A stretch of 64,000 nucleotides of DNA. Source: Odontesthes bonariensis (taxonomy: Eukaryota > Chordata > Actinopteri > Atheriniformes > Atherinopsidae). The notes below the pieces were generated by a model. The model was not told where the DNA came from. It worked only from the letters and a program-made list of their open reading frames with translations, and did not search any database. A program made the position numbers and the translations under genes. The DNA is taken from NCBI RefSeq assembly GCF_027942865.1, contig NC_134515.1, forward strand, positions 31,300,449-31,364,448. The letters run 5' to 3'. Below, one piece after another: positions 10,021 through 22,596 of the stretch (positions within the stretch are counted from its first letter, which is position 1; each line of letters opens with the position of its first letter).

Positions 10021-11826
10021 ATCATGTCAAGAACCTACAAGAGAAAAACAAGCTGGGGCTCAACACCCCTTGAAGAGATGGACAGAGCAGCCAATGATGT
10101 GAAGGGTGGAAAGTCCATCAGATCAGTGGCAAAAGAGAGAAATATTGACAGGTTAACATTGTGGAGGTACATGAAAAAGAGGGAGGCAAAAGAAGTAAAA
10201 ACAGTAGGGTACGGGGGAACAGCAGAAGCAAAGAGAGTCTTCTCAGAGGAGTTGGAGAAGGAGTTGGAAGACCAAGCTCATGGAGCAGTTCCATGGCCTT
10301 ACTCCAAAGAAATGCCGTGAACTGGCATTGGAATTGGCAGAAAGAAACAATATTCCTACCCCCAGCAACTGGAGAGAGAAAGGTTTAGCTGGTAGGATAT
10401 GCAAGAAATAACATAACTCAGTAGGTTGGCATAGACTCATTTATTTTGTGTAGTTCAATACAGTACAAATACCTTTTTTAGGTAAAGATTGGTTCAAGAA
10501 TTTTATGGCACGCCACCATCTCTCCTGCCATATGCCTGAAGCGACATCTTTGGGAAGAGCTACAGCCTTGCATAAAACTATAGTTGGGGAGTTCTTTGAC
10601 AATCTTGCTAACGTGATGGACAGGTTACAGAATTCATATATAAAAAAAACAAAAAAAACTATTTATGACAACTACACACTTAAGTAAATGTACAACAGAC
10701 TGACATATGTTTACTTACCAGCTATAATTACCATTGCATATTAAGGAATGTGTACTTGCAAATATGTTTTGTATTCCTGAAGGTTTAACTATTCTGATTA
10801 TCATCATTGCTCTTTTCTTTGTTTTACATTCATAAATTCCCTCCAAACATGATTTATAATGTTGATCAACAGTACAGACACCAAAGCAGGTAGTGACAGA
10901 AAAAGGAAAGAAGCAAGTGGGTGCTATCACATCCGCTGAAAAAGGCGAACTTGTCACTGTGGCCTGTGCAGTCAATGCAACTGGTAATGCAGTCCCTCCC
11001 ATGTTTATCTTCCCAAGGGTTAGATACAAACACCACTTCATTACAGGAGTACCTCCAGGATCAATTGATACCTCCACCAGATCAGGCTGGATCAGTGAAG
11101 ACACCTTCGTTGAGTTCCTTGAACATCTCGTTCAGCAGAACAAGTGCTCCCCTGACCTGCCACTGCTGCTAATCTTGAAGCACACATTCCACAGAAGGCT
11201 TTGGACATAGAAAAAGCAAATGGTATTGTTATGCTCACAATTCCACCCCACACATCCCATCGCTTGCAGCCTCTGGATAAGAGTGTGTATGGCCCATTTA
11301 AGTCCTATTACAACAGAGCTCTTGATGGTTGGATGAGATCCAACCCAGGCAAAACAGCCAACATATACCAAATCCCTGGCTGTGTGAATGATACTTTCAT
11401 GTCAGCAATGACGCCACAGAATATCTTCTCTGGATTCAGATCTACTGGGATTTTCCCTTACAAGAGAGATGTCTTCTGCGATGCAGAGTTTGAGCCACCC
11501 ATGGTGTCAGAAAGGGCCAACCTGGAGCAGCAGCCTGCAGCTGCAGGTGATGCACCCGTTTCAACCTCCCTTTCTGCTGAGCTACGTTCACCAGACTCTG
11601 CACATGCATGTGCTTCACCAAGTGACACAGCTTCACACCCCAGCAATGCCTATGTGTCTCCTACTGAGACAAAACGGAAAGAACCATCAAAGAGCAAGGA
11701 AAGCTGAAGAGGAAACAAACCCAAACAAAAATCACAGTGGAAAGCAGCTCTGAGGAGAGGGATGTTGCCATTGATGACACTTCTGAGCATGAGAGCTCCA
11801 GCAATGAAAAAAGTGAACCAGATTCA
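10021..11826 (+). pseudogene. pogo/Tigger transposase, N-terminal and DDE region, with a spliceosomal intron
   Basis: MSRTYKRKTSWGSTPLEEM begins an HTH-psq-type DNA-binding domain (KSIRSVAKERNIDRLTLWRYM). After a frameshift near 10275 the frame FHGLTPKKCREL...NWREKGLA is split by a GT-AG intron at 10389-10482 (GTAGGATATG ... TTTTTTAG), giving GLAGKDWFKNFMARH across the junction. A further gap (about 10630-10830) looks like a second intron with a decayed acceptor before PPNMIYNVD, which carries the first catalytic Asp. A small deletion breaks the frame right after it. A second small deletion at 11174 removes the expected DNH box (LLLIL then EAHIPQK-type sequence), losing the second Asp. HTSHRLQPLDKSVYGPFKS follows. 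Inactive. Confidence 0.85.
10389..10482 (+). other. GT-AG intron in the pogo transposase gene
   Basis: The exon end GGTTTAGCTG is followed by GTAGGATATG. The intron ends in a pyrimidine-rich ACCTTTTTTAG before GTAAAGATTGG. Joining the exons gives an uninterrupted GLAGKDWF frame in phase 1. The intron is 94 bp, which is short and fish-like. Confidence 0.7.
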
Positions 11827-14756
11827 TCCATCCATCCATCCATTATCTTCCGCTGGTCCGGGGATCGGGTCGCGGGGACAGCAGCTTGAGCAAAGAGACC
11901 CAGACGTCCCTGTCCCCAGCCACTTCCTCCAGCTCTTCTGGGGGGACCCCGAGGCGTTCCCAGGCCAGCCGAGAAACATAGTCTCTCCAACGTGTCCTGG
12001 GTCTACCCCGGGGCCTCTTCCCAGTGGGACGGGCCCGGAACACTCACCGGGGAGGCGTCCAGGAGGGATCCTAACCAGATGCCCGAGCCACCTCATCTGA
12101 CTCCTCTCGATGCGGAGGAGCAGCGGTTCTACTCCGAGCCCCTCCCGGATGACCGAGCTTCTCACCCTATCTCTAAGGGAGAGCCCAGATACCCTGCGGA
12201 GGAAACTCATTTCGGCCGCTTGTATTCGCGATCTCGTTCTTTCGGTCACTACCCACAGCTCGTGACCATAGGTGAGGATAGGAACATAGATTGACCGGTA
12301 AATCGAGAGCTTCGCCTTTTGGCTCAGCTCCTTCTTCACCACGACGAGCCGGTGCAGAGCCCGCATCACTGCAGACGCCGCACCGATCCGTCTGTCAATC
12401 TCCTGCTCCATTCGTCCCTCACTCGTGAACAAGACCCCGAGATACTTGAACTCCTCCACTTGGGGAAGGATCTCATTCCCGACCCGGAGAGAGCATTCCA
12501 CCCTTTTCCGGCTGAAGACCATGGTCTCGAATTTGGAGGTGCTGATTCTCATCCCAGCTGCTTCACACTCGGCTGCGAACCGCTCCAGTGAGAGCTGAAG
12601 GTCACGGCCCGACGACGCCAACAGAACCACATTGTCCGCAAAAAGCAGAGACCCGATTCTGAGGTCGCCAAACCGGACACCCTCAACGCCCTGGCTGCGC
12701 CTAGAAATTCTGTCCATAAAAATTATGAACAGAATCGGTGACAAAGGGCAGCCCTGACGGAGTCCAACCCTCACAGGAAACATGTCCGACTTACTGCCGG
12801 CAATGCGGACCAAACTCTGACACCGGTCATACAGAGAGCGAACAGCCCATATCAAGGAGTCCGGCACTCCATACTCCCGGAGCACCCCCCACAAGAGTCC
12901 CCGAGGGACACGGTCGAACGCCTTCTCCAAGTCCACAAAAAACATGTAGACCGGTTGGGCGAACTCCCATGCACCCTCCAGGATCCTGCGGAAGGTACAG
13001 AGCTGGTCCACTGTTCCACGGCCAGGACGAAAACCACACTGCACCTCCTGAATCCGAGATTCGACTATCCGGCGGATCCTCCTCTCCAGTACCCCCGAAA
13101 AGACCTTACCAGGGAGGCTGAGGAGTGTGATCCCCCTATAGTTGGAACACACCCTCAGGTCCCCCTTTTTAAAGAGGGGGACCACCACCCCGATCTGCCA
13201 GTCCAGAGGTACTGCCCTCGATGTCCACGCGATGCTGCAGAGGCGTGTCAACCAAGACAGCCCTACAACATCCAGAGCTTTGAGGAACTCAGGACAGACC
13301 TCATCCACCCCCGGGGCCTTGCCACCGAGGAGTTTTTTAACCACCTCGGCAACCTCAGCCCCAGAAATGGGAGGCCCCACATCCGAGCTCCCCAACTCTG
13401 CTTCCTCATCGGAAGGTGTGTCGGTAGGACTGAGGAGGCCCTCGAAGTATTCCCCCCACCAACTCACGACATCCCTAGTTGAAGTCAGCAAAGCCCCGCC
13501 CTCACCATACACGGTGTTGACGGTGCACCGCTTTCCCCCCCTGAGCCGCCGGATGGTGGACCAGAAACTCCTCGAGGCCATCCGGAAATCAGTCTCCATG
13601 GCCTCCCCGAACTCTTCCCAAGCCCGAGTTTTTGCCTCAGCAACCGCCGAGGCTGCGTTCCGCTTGGCCTGTCGGTACCCATCAGCTGCTTCCAGAGTCC
13701 CACTGGCCAAAAAGGCCCAATAGGACTCCTTCTTCAGCTTGACGGCTTCCCTCACCACTGGGGTCCACCAGCGGGTTCGGGGATTGCCGCCACTAGCACC
13801 GACCACCTTACGGCCACAGCTCCGCTCGGCCGCCTCAACAATGGAGGCACGGAACATGGCCCATTCCGGCTCAATGTCCCCCACCTCCCCCGGGACATGG
13901 TTGAAGCTCTGTCGGAGGTGGGAGTTGAAACTCCTCCTTACAGGGGATTCCGCCAGCCGTTCCCAACAGACCCTCACAATACGTTTGGGCCTGCCAGGTC
14001 TGACTGGCTTCCTCCCCCACCAGCGGAGCCAGCTCACTACCAGGTGGTGATCAGTTGACAGCTCCGCCCCTCTCTTCACCCGAGTGTCCAGGACATACGG
14101 ACGCAACAATACAACCACAAGGTCGATCATCGAGCTGCGGCCTAGGGTGTCCTGGTGCCAAGTGCACATATGGACACCCTTATGCCTGAACATGGTGTTC
14201 GTTATAGACAGTCCGTGCGGAGCACAGAAGTCCAACAACAAAACACCACTCTGATTCAGATCGGGGGGGCCGTTCCTCCCAATCACGCCCCTCCAGGTCT
14301 CACTGTCATTGCCCACGTGAGCATTGAAGTCCCCCAGCAGGACGAGGGAGTCTCCCGGAGGAGCACTCTCTAGTGCCTCCTCCAGGGACTCCAAAAAGGG
14401 TGGGTACTCTGAACTGCCGTTCGGTGCATAAGCATAAACAACAGTCAGGACCCGTCCCCCCACCCTAAGGCGGAGGGAGGCTACCCTCTCGCTCACCGGG
14501 GTAAACCCCAATGTACAGGCGCACAGCCGGGGGGCAATAAGTATGTCCACACCTGCTCTACGCCTCTCACCACGGGCAACTCCAGAGTGGAAGAGAGTCC
14601 AACCCCTCTCGAGGAGGCTGGTTCCGGAGCCCAAGCCATGTGTCGAGGTGAGTCCGACTATATCTAGCCGGAACCGCTCAACGTTGCGCACCAGCTCAGG
14701 CTCCTTCCCCAGCAGAGAGGTGACGTTCCACGTCCCAAGAGCCAGCTTCAGTAGCC
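11827..14756 (-). pseudogene. Rex3-like ORF: AP endonuclease plus reverse transcriptase, catalytic site altered
   Basis: The open minus-strand frame extends beyond the GTG at 14691 to [16 protein letters not shown] near 14750, the expected endonuclease start. Endonuclease motifs follow: [25 protein letters not shown] and [12 protein letters not shown] motifs include [70 protein letters not shown] and [12 protein letters not shown]. The expected FADD catalytic pair reads FADN, so the second metal-binding Asp is lost. Only a +1/-1 type shift near the very C-terminus (about 12030) interrupts the otherwise long frame, so the copy is fairly young but probably dead. Confidence 0.9.
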
Positions 14757-15112
14757 GAGGATCAGACCGCCAAGGTCTCCGCCTTCAGCTGCCACCCAGC
14801 TCACAATGCACCCGACCCCCTTGGCCCCTCCCACGGGTGGTGAGCCTGTCGGAAGGGGGACCCGCAGGGTCGGACTGGGAAAAGAAATAGGCCCTGGCAT
14901 TTTCCCTCTGGACCAGCCCCCTATTGGCCCGACGAATCCACCCCCAAACACGCAGTCACCCGTCCATACCGAACACCAAATGAACAAATACTATACACCT
15001 AAACACCATGAACACACACCTAAACACACACTTTCACTGGCATTACATCTTGATCATAGTACAAAACAGAAGTAAAAGTACACAGACGGAAAAAAAGCTT
15101 TTGTGTCTCCAA

Positions 15113-15140
15113 AATGTGTGTGTGTGTGTGTGTGTGTGTT
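15113..15140. repeat. (TG)n microsatellite
   Basis: About 13 TG units lie in the 3' untranslated part of the hAT. Confidence 0.9.
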
Positions 15141-15190
15141 TACTTTATCTTACCTTACAGGAGACAGTCTCAGGGATGGCCATGCACATG

Positions 15191-15370
15191 TTAGGCGATG
15201 AGAAGGCGTCTCATTAGGCTGCTCTTTTCGGCCACCAAGTCAACAACTTTGTCTGTGTCCAAGGACATCAAAATGTCTTTTTCACATGACATTAGCATGA
15301 ATGCCTCCAGGTGGTCCTGGCCTGTGGTGCTCCGTAATCGGTTTTTAATGAATTTCAGTGTGGAGAAGCT
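15191..15370 (-). pseudogene. hAT transposase C-terminal dimerisation domain
   Basis: The minus strand reads ERSFSTLKFIKNRLRSTTGQ, then HLEAFMLMSCEKDILMSLDT and a stop at 15191. This is the conserved hAT C-terminal block (S-x-L-x-x-IK-x-x-LR-x-x-x-G-Q-x-R/H-L). It completes the frame that breaks off at 25666: VTQVACER precedes the insertion, and the GAACGG duplication lies exactly at the junction. Confidence 0.9.
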
Positions 15371-15376
15371 CCGTTC

Positions 15377-17155
15377 TATGGAAGCAAATCGTAATCAAAA
15401 TTCAAATTCAAATGCATTATCAGAAATGCTTTTTCATTTTAAGAATGTGGCTGCATTATTTGACTCATAAATAAAATTACTAATCAATCATCCTATTTGC
15501 ATTTCAATTTTCTTCTTCAAGACTGCTCATTCTTTCACTTAATTCAAATGAAAAGGACAAAGACATTTGAAATTTAATTTTCAAAATATGCCTCAGCAAA
15601 TAGATACCAAAATTCAATTTGAAATGTAAAAGTTGAAAATTCAAATGCATTATCAGAAATGCTTTTTCATTTTAAGAATGTGGCTGCATTATTTGACTCA
15701 TAAATAAAATTACTAATCAATCATCCTATTGCATTTCAATTTTCTATGCCATAATCAAAAAGAAAACAAAGCGGACATTGCTTTTTCGTTTTCGTGGTCT
15801 GCATGCAAAATATTGCCCACAATTCGATAATGAAAAAGCAATCTGAGCGGCGCAGGAGAGTGACGTCACGCCTGCTGACCGTGCTACCCATCATGTAGGC
15901 TACGGAAGGGGGCGGTGTGCATATTTGCTGTACAGTTTAGCTGCCCAGGTGGAGTCAAACAATATATCCGATTCTGATGCCCGTGACCGGGTTGAACGGG
16001 TCACAGAGAGCTTGGCTGCATACTCTGCCGTCACAGATTCAGAGGTTAGTGCAGCAAGGGCTAGCGCGTCGCGGCTACGACCGGCCATGATTTTCTGGCC
16101 GCAGCCATTAATGAGGCTGAGACAGACGTTGCAAACAGGAGTCGGGGGAATACCTTTCACAGGTAGGATTCAACATTATTATTGGTTGTATTTTGTCAAT
16201 AGAATATTATTGTACTGTATTTGTGTCTGCCGGCGAAATCGTAGCCAGCAAACGTTAAACTAGGATATGTTTATAGCCGGTGTTATGCCGAGAAGTGCAC
16301 CCCCTGCTGGTCGTACTTTAAGGAGAGTCTGTGATGGAATGATATGATATAACTACATCATAATTTGTTTACCTAATTGAATTAACGGATGCAAATCTCA
16401 ATAAGTCCAAATTTGTATATAAAATTAAAATAACCAAATTTCATAGTTTCAGGTTCATTTTTATATCATTTCATCTGGGCTATAATGAGTTGAGATTGTT
16501 AATAGAAAATGTATCCAACCTTCTTTCGTGTTGACTACAAAAGTATTAGTCACGGCCCTTACTTTTGAATATATGTCCAATAATATAAAAATAGTTAGGA
16601 ATAGGAATACTCTAAACTCTACAATTGTCGGATTATCATAATTGTACACGTATTATTAATTTACATGAAGAGATGTGAAAAAAAGATGCACGAATGAAAC
16701 ACCATTGTCAGCTCAATATTATTTTTTTTGGATAAATGTAATAATCCACACCTGAAACGGTTTACGCGCGCTCCGTGAATGGGAATGCACTTCTCGGCAG
16801 AACACCTCTGTTTACACGGCTATTAGGCCAACGGAGACTTCATAAATCATATATTCCATAACACAGGCTTAGATTACAACTAACACAAGAATGCTACTTT
16901 TGAAATAATGCAAATATTACTGTTATAACATTGACCATCAGATTTTACTCAGGTTTATTAATGACGTTTATTATGCCTGTATTATTCACATGTAATTCTT
17001 TCATCCTAACAAAAGTATTTACCTCATGTCTCATACCCACCCCTCAGATTGTCCGACTGAGAGTTGGTGTTATTCCCTCCATCTTGGGCTTACAGGTTCA
17101 CCTAATAAGAGTAGGTGTATCATCATAAGGCTATTAGCATTCATAAATTGAAATA
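15377..17155 (+). repeat. Left arm of the long inverted repeat
   Basis: Nearly identical in reverse complement to 18416-19253 plus 24699-25659. Encoded peptides seen in both arms differ by single residues only (for example AMIFWPQ against AMTFWPQ, and YYWLYF against YYWLHF). Within the arm a block of about 105 bp (TTCAAATGCATTATCAGAAA... ) is repeated at about 15404 and 15636. A second inverted motif pair (GTGTTATGCCGAGAAGTGCA near 16281 and its partner near 16788) lies inside the arm. No convincing gene. Confidence 0.9.
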
Positions 17156-17169
17156 TTATCAATAACAGG

Positions 17170-18330
17170 GCGGAGTGAAATACTTATCCCAGTGTGTGTG
17201 TATTTTTATATATTTTAATATTATGTTTCTTCATTTTAGCCAGAAAAGGGCAGGACAACATGTTCTTCCAGAAAAGCTGAAGAGAGCCTGTCTGTGGCCA
17301 CTCAGGATGACCCAGAAGCTTCAACCTCAAACTCACTAACTCAGCCTAATGATTTGAGTATTTCTTTTTTAAACATCATATCAAAATTACCGTTCTAAAT
17401 ATGTTAAATAGCTACTTCTCGGGCTGCACGGTGGTGTGGTGGTTAGCACCGTCGCCTCACAGCAAGAAGGTTCCAGGTTCAACACCCAGCTGGGGCCTTT
17501 CTGTGTGGAGTTTGCATGTTCTCCCCGTGTATGCGTGGGTTCTCTCCGGGTACTCCGGCTTCCTCCCACTGTCCAAAAATCATGCATGTTAGGTTGATTG
17601 GCATCTCTAAATTGTCCTTAGGAGTGAGTGTGAGCGTGCATGGTTGTTTGTCCCGTTTGTCTCTATGTGGCCCTGCGATGGACTGGCGGCCTGTCCAGGG
17701 TGTACCCCGCCTCTCGCCCATTGACTGCTGGGATAGGCTCCAGCCCGCCCGCGACCCGATCGACGGATTCAGCGGTATAGATAATGGATGGATGGATAGC
17801 TACTTCTCAATATTTATACTGGTGGATGTTGTGGACAATGCTTTGTACTACATCGCATGGTTTGTAGTCCTCCAGATTCTGCAAAAGCTGTCCTGTGGTG
17901 TGTGCCATGCAAGCTTGGTCAGAGATGCTGTACCTTCATCATTTCATGATAGCTACCACTTTCTAGCCCTGAAAAACAACGGTGTATTAGTGATTCCATC
18001 ATGTGGCACAGTGAAGGTGCTGAGAGCTGCAGAGTGGGTGATTCGCCAAGCTTCAGCAAAGCTGTAAAGACGACGACAGTCACGTACATCATCCGGGAGG
18101 AGAACGGAGGATGTTTTTCAGCTTGGGGAACACATTGAGGAGACAAAGTTTGGCATCAACAACCATTATTCCAACTTGTTGTCATTGTTTGTGTCTGTGT
18201 TTCTGAAAATAAGGCTCCACCACATTGGCAAACTGACCTCTCTTGACCTGCATAAAAGGGAGCATGAGACAGAAGCTCTGCAAAACACTCCTCTTTCAGG
18301 GCTTTTAGCTCATTTTGTTTTGCTTTAGGT
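17170..18330 (+). pseudogene. P-element/THAP9-like transposase C-terminal remnant in the loop
   Basis: After an acceptor-like TTCATTTTAG at 17232 there is a short serine-rich segment, then a SINE insertion. Next come VVDNALYYIAWFVVLQILQK, LSCGVCHASLV, SFHDSYHFLALKNNGVLVIP and ... VKVLRAAEWVIRQAS. The order 'Y-I-A/S-G-F-V-V-R-x-L, CxxC, L-K-x-x-G-G-L-x-x-P-S, then a helical segment' is that of the C-terminal part of P-type/THAP9 transposases. A frameshift near 18060 precedes GEHIEETKFGINNHYSNLL. The upstream catalytic part is absent. Confidence 0.5.
17421..17795 (+). mobile_element. tRNA-like SINE with GGAT tail and 13-bp TSD
   Basis: The head GGGCTGCACGGTGGTGTGG...TTAGCACCGTCGCCTCA and GGTTCAACACC resemble tRNA-type A and B boxes. 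The body contains the fish-wide string GGAGTTTGCATGTTCTCCCC and the end is ATAATGGATGGATGG. ATAGCTACTTCTC is duplicated at 17408-17420 and 17796-17808. The unusually clean TSD implies a recent insertion. It sits in the loop of the long inverted-repeat element. Confidence 0.9.
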
Positions 18331-20359
18331 TGATACCATTCAAAATATTAAAACTTGTGTATATACAACTACCTTCTTGTACAGTGTTTTTTATATTCTT
18401 TATATTTTATTATAGTATTTCAATTTATGAATGCTAATAGCCTTATGATGATACACCTACTCTTATTAGGTGAACCTGTAAGCCCAAGATGGAGGGAATA
18501 ACACCAACTCTCAGTCGGACAATCTGAGGGGTGGGTATGAGACATGAGGTAAATACTTTTGTTAGGATGAAAGAATTACATGTGAATAATACAGGCATAA
18601 TAAACGTCATTAATAAACCTGAGTAAAATCTGATGGTCAATGTTATAACAGTAATATTTGCATTATTTCAAAAGTAGCATTCTTGTGTTAGTTGTAATCT
18701 AAGCCTGTGTTATGGAATATATGATTTATGAAGTCTCCGTTGGCCTAATAGCCGTGTAAACAGAGGTGTTCTGCCGAGAAGTGCATTCCCATTCACGGAG
18801 CGCGCGTAAACCGTTTCAGGTGTGGATTATTACATTTATCCAAAAAAAATAATATTGAGCTGACAATGGTGTTTCATTCGTGCATCTTTTTTTCACATCT
18901 CTTCATGTAAATTAATAATACGTGTACAATTATGATAATCCGACAATTGTAGAGTTTAGAGTATTCCTATTCCTAACTATTTTTATATTATTGGACATAT
19001 ATTCAAAAGTAAGGGCCGTGACTAATACTTTTGTAGTCAACACGAAAGAAGGTTGGATACATTTTCTATTAACAATCTCAACTCATTATAGCCCAGATGA
19101 AATGATATAAAAATGAACCTGAAACTATGAAATTTGGTTATTTTAATTTTATATACAAATTTGGACTTATTGAGATTTGCATCCGTTAATTCAATTAGGT
19201 AAACAAATTATGATGTAGTTATATCATATCATTCCATCACAGACTCTCCTTAAAGGTCCCATGGCATGAAAATTTCCATTTCAGAGGTTTTTGAGCCTTA
19301 AAATGAGTTTCTCTAGCCTCCTTAAGTCACCCCAGTGAGTAGAAATTGCGAAATGTATTCACAGAGCAGTACAGCATTTCCTCCGTGTTTTGAACAGAGC
19401 GCCTCGAATTGTCTCGTTGACTCAAGGCTCCTGGCATGACATCATGCCCAGAGTGGTGTAAAAAGAGAGTGGCGACACTCCCATAGACTTCTATTGAAAG
19501 AAAGGAATGCGGAAGTCACGTGGGTCACGGAGACGCCACAGTTCCAAACAACGGACGCAGCTCCGTTAACCTCAATTGCTCGTCAAGAACAATTACTGGT
19601 AAGTTAATAAAATAACAGCATTTTAAACGTTTTTTTACATTTTTAAGCATTATCTATCAGAAGTATACTCTTAGACATCGTTATTTTTACATTTGGTTAG
19701 CATGAAATGTCGATGTTGATGTTAAAAATGGAATGGATTTAGGGACCTAGCTTAAAGCTTGGTAACGGAGGCTAACGTGAGGTAATTAACGTGATCATTT
19801 CACTAAAGTCCGTTAACTTTTTATTGTCAGGTGACATTGTGTAAAGTTGTTTTGATTGTTAGGTTTTAAAACATTACCAAAATACTATATATTTAATACA
19901 TTTTTGGTATTTCTGACGTATTTTCTCCGGTAAATTGATTAAATTACAACATTTTTGGCATAGTGAGGCATTAGCTGACTGTTCTTTAATTAAGTAAGTT
20001 TTTTTCAGCATGACTTTGCAGCTGTGATAATAAATTTATTAATTTCTCTGTTGTTGTCAGGGAGGTCAGCAGATGTGGTGCTCGCTGCTGCCATGGATCA
20101 ACCCTTAGGACTTCAGAACTTTTCTACAATGTCCAAACCCTTGAATTTGATCAAATACAGTTCATTGTTGCAGATTAATCTACCCAACAGTAGAGATAGC
20201 AGTAAAATAACTTCTTTATTAAGGCTTGTTTTACATGTTCTATGATGACATTTTATAATAAAATGTTTGGTTTAAATCTGTTTTGTTTATTTTTTTCACA
20301 ACTGACACATTTATTTTGTCATTAATATGGTTTTAACCAGAAAAATTAAATTCATATTT

Positions 20360-20412
20360 TAATCCATCCATTCATTATACCCGCTGAATCCGTCGATCGG
20401 GTCGCGGGAGGG
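20360..20412 (-). repeat. 3' fragment of the GGAT-tailed SINE
   Basis: On the minus strand this reads GCGACCCGATCGACGGATTC, then AGCGGGTATAATGAATGGATGG, matching the 3' end of the SINE at 17421-17795. It is 5'-truncated and lies inside the Kolobok-like element. Confidence 0.75.
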
Positions 20413-21078
20413 GGGGGCTCATTGTCCATCTGACACCAGAGAGAACAGACAGACTGAATGACATCTTCTACAGATAGAGTGTTTGGGACAACAGGAGTAA
20501 ATCCTGGGAACAGACAGTAACATCATGCTCTGTTGAAGGATGTAGATCTGAAGGTAAGCTGGACCTCTGGCATGATTCAGTATAAAGGAGGACGAGGTAG
20601 CTGCCCCCTGCTAGCATGCAGGGGTACCCTCTACGATTTAAAATGGTGATAAATGTGTCTCTGTGCTCCAAAAAAGAAAAACGTTGATTAAAATACATAG
20701 TCGGTGAAGTGATCAATGCACATTATGGGTCAATATTTACCGAAAATTGCGTCGTAAATGTTAAAGTTATCGTTTTTGTGCTCCGTCCCGCTAAAACCCG
20801 TTCAAACTGACTGACAGCGCTGTGATGTTTGGAACTCCGGAGGCTCACATGAACCACGTGACAGCCCTAGCGGCGACTTCAAAGCGTGTCGCAACTCTGT
20901 ATTACTCTATAGCTCTGATCATGCCAGGATAGAGCTCATCAAAATTTCCCACCCCCTCTCTCCGCCACGCCCTCTGTCTCCACCCACTGCTGGTAAACTA
21001 CCTGTATCTTACCCGCCCAACTCATGTGGAGTAGACCGAGACTCGCCACGACTGAAGACAGTCACAGAAGATACAGCA

Positions 21079-21345
21079 ATGGCTTCCAAACGACTTTACC
21101 ATGCGAAATGTACAGTGCCAGGATGTGAAGATGAAGAGAAGAATATGTTTCCGCTTCCATCCTCTGTCCCTTTGAAAACGGAATGGCTAATTTCATTTAG
21201 AGGGACAGGTGCCCATGCATGTTCCAAAGAGCGTCAGTGTTTGCGCGACACATTTCAGAGGAATGCTTTCACAACCCTACACCTGAAGTTGAAGCCTGGA
21301 TCAGTGCCAAGCCTTGCCGGTCCATCAGCTACCCACACCGATCAA
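21079..21345 (+). CDS. Exon 1 of a THAP-like protein of the Kolobok-like element
   Basis: The ATG begins MASKRLYHAKCTVPGCEDEE, then MFPLPSSVPLKTEWLISF and a CSKERQCLRDTF block, ending THTDQ at a perfect donor CAA|GTAAGT. The C-x4-C start, FPLP and K-x-x-W-L match a THAP finger; the last C-x2-H is not clearly present, so the finger may be degenerate. THAP domains bind the element's termini in Kolobok and P transposons. Confidence 0.6.
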
Positions 21346-21937
21346 GTAAGTCATAATTATTTGCTAGCCGCTAGCTACTTTATGGGTACCAGCTAACTAG
21401 CCAACATTAGCTGTGGAGGTATTTATCCATGAAACCTACACTGCGCTGCAAAACCAATACTCTGTTAAACTGGTTAGATTTGGAAAATTGGTTGTAAAAC
21501 AAGACATTTGTCTTTTGACCAAGTATCTTACGTGTAGGGGACTACATACAGCATGAATACTTAGGTAAGCAAGTCTAGTTATGTTCTGCGGCTAGACGTC
21601 TGTTACACGGAAAATGACGCCCGACGATAACAATTCATATTTTGTAAGCCTTTCTTTAGATTGGTGACTTTATATTTTGTAAGCATTTGTTACGGTTTGG
21701 TGACTTTTTTTTAACGTCGAGTCGTTTCTGCTATTTCATGTGTGATATGCGATCGGGTGTTGTGGCTAGGTGAAGGGTGTTTAGCAAACGTTTGCTGACT
21801 ACCCTCGAACATACACCATTACGTATCTGTCAATTCGAACACAGTTTTGACTTCAAATCTGTCGTGACACGTCAGTTTATCACGAGTGTAATGCTCGGCT
21901 TTCGAACCATGAGATGTGTGCTCTCTGTCTGCATCAG

Positions 21938-22083
21938 GTTCACTCTTCACTGGCCAGCACATCAAGTGCTCACGTCCAGACATCCCGGAGCAGGGATGCT
22001 GCCTGCCAGACTGACCCCATTGTCAATAGGACTGCAGCCACACCGAAGAATGTTGTCTTTCTCTATACTGGAATGCTTTGCAG
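21938..22083 (+). CDS. Exon 2 of the THAP-like protein
   Basis: The acceptor CTGTCTGCATCAG precedes the phase-0 reading VHSSLASTSSAHVQTSRSRD, then AACQTDPIVNRTAATPKN, ending at AG|GTGAGA. The low-complexity Ser/Thr/Gln-rich linker fits the middle of Kolobok-associated THAP proteins. No catalytic motif. Confidence 0.5.
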
Positions 22084-22596
22084 GTGAGATGTTTTACCTT
22101 GTAGTTGTTGAAAGTTTTTTTTGTCTGAAATGTCATAATTGAGCCGGGTTTCTCCCGCACTATAAGGCACAAAACACCTAGACCAGGTCCCCTGAAAAGA
22201 TTGTCTTGTGAATGTAATTTATATTTGATTTACCAAAAAATGTATACTTTTAGGGGGTTTTCAGATCATAGTTCCTATGAAACTTCACAATATATGAAAA
22301 GCTTTTTCCAAAATGTTTTATACCTACTTTCAAAAATATTGTTTTTTTTTGTTACTACCATTAAAAGCAGCATTTAAATGTTTCAAATGCTATCTCAGCT
22401 GATATCACTTTCCTGATGCTTGAAATCAGATTTTTTAAAAAAAGTAATAAGAACAGCTTCTATAGCATTTTGGAAAAGAGCTTTTCATATGCTCTCCCAT
22501 GATGATGCATGTGTCTCTACCAGCTAACCCCCACCACCATGACAAATGAAAATTCTGTGAGAAACACCGTTTACACATTGTTTCTTGTTCTTTCAG

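Noticed and set aside
11992..14890. Several plus-strand ORFs of 90-190 codons rich in Pro and Arg
   Set aside because: They are antisense shadows of the GC-rich Rex3 ORF.
15900..16263. Overlapping 86-codon and 112-codon frames on both strands in each inverted arm
   Set aside because: They are conserved between arms only because the arms are near-identical in DNA; no motif or splice support.
17387..17721. Frames within the SINE
   Set aside because: SINE sequence is non-coding; frames match its consensus, not a protein.
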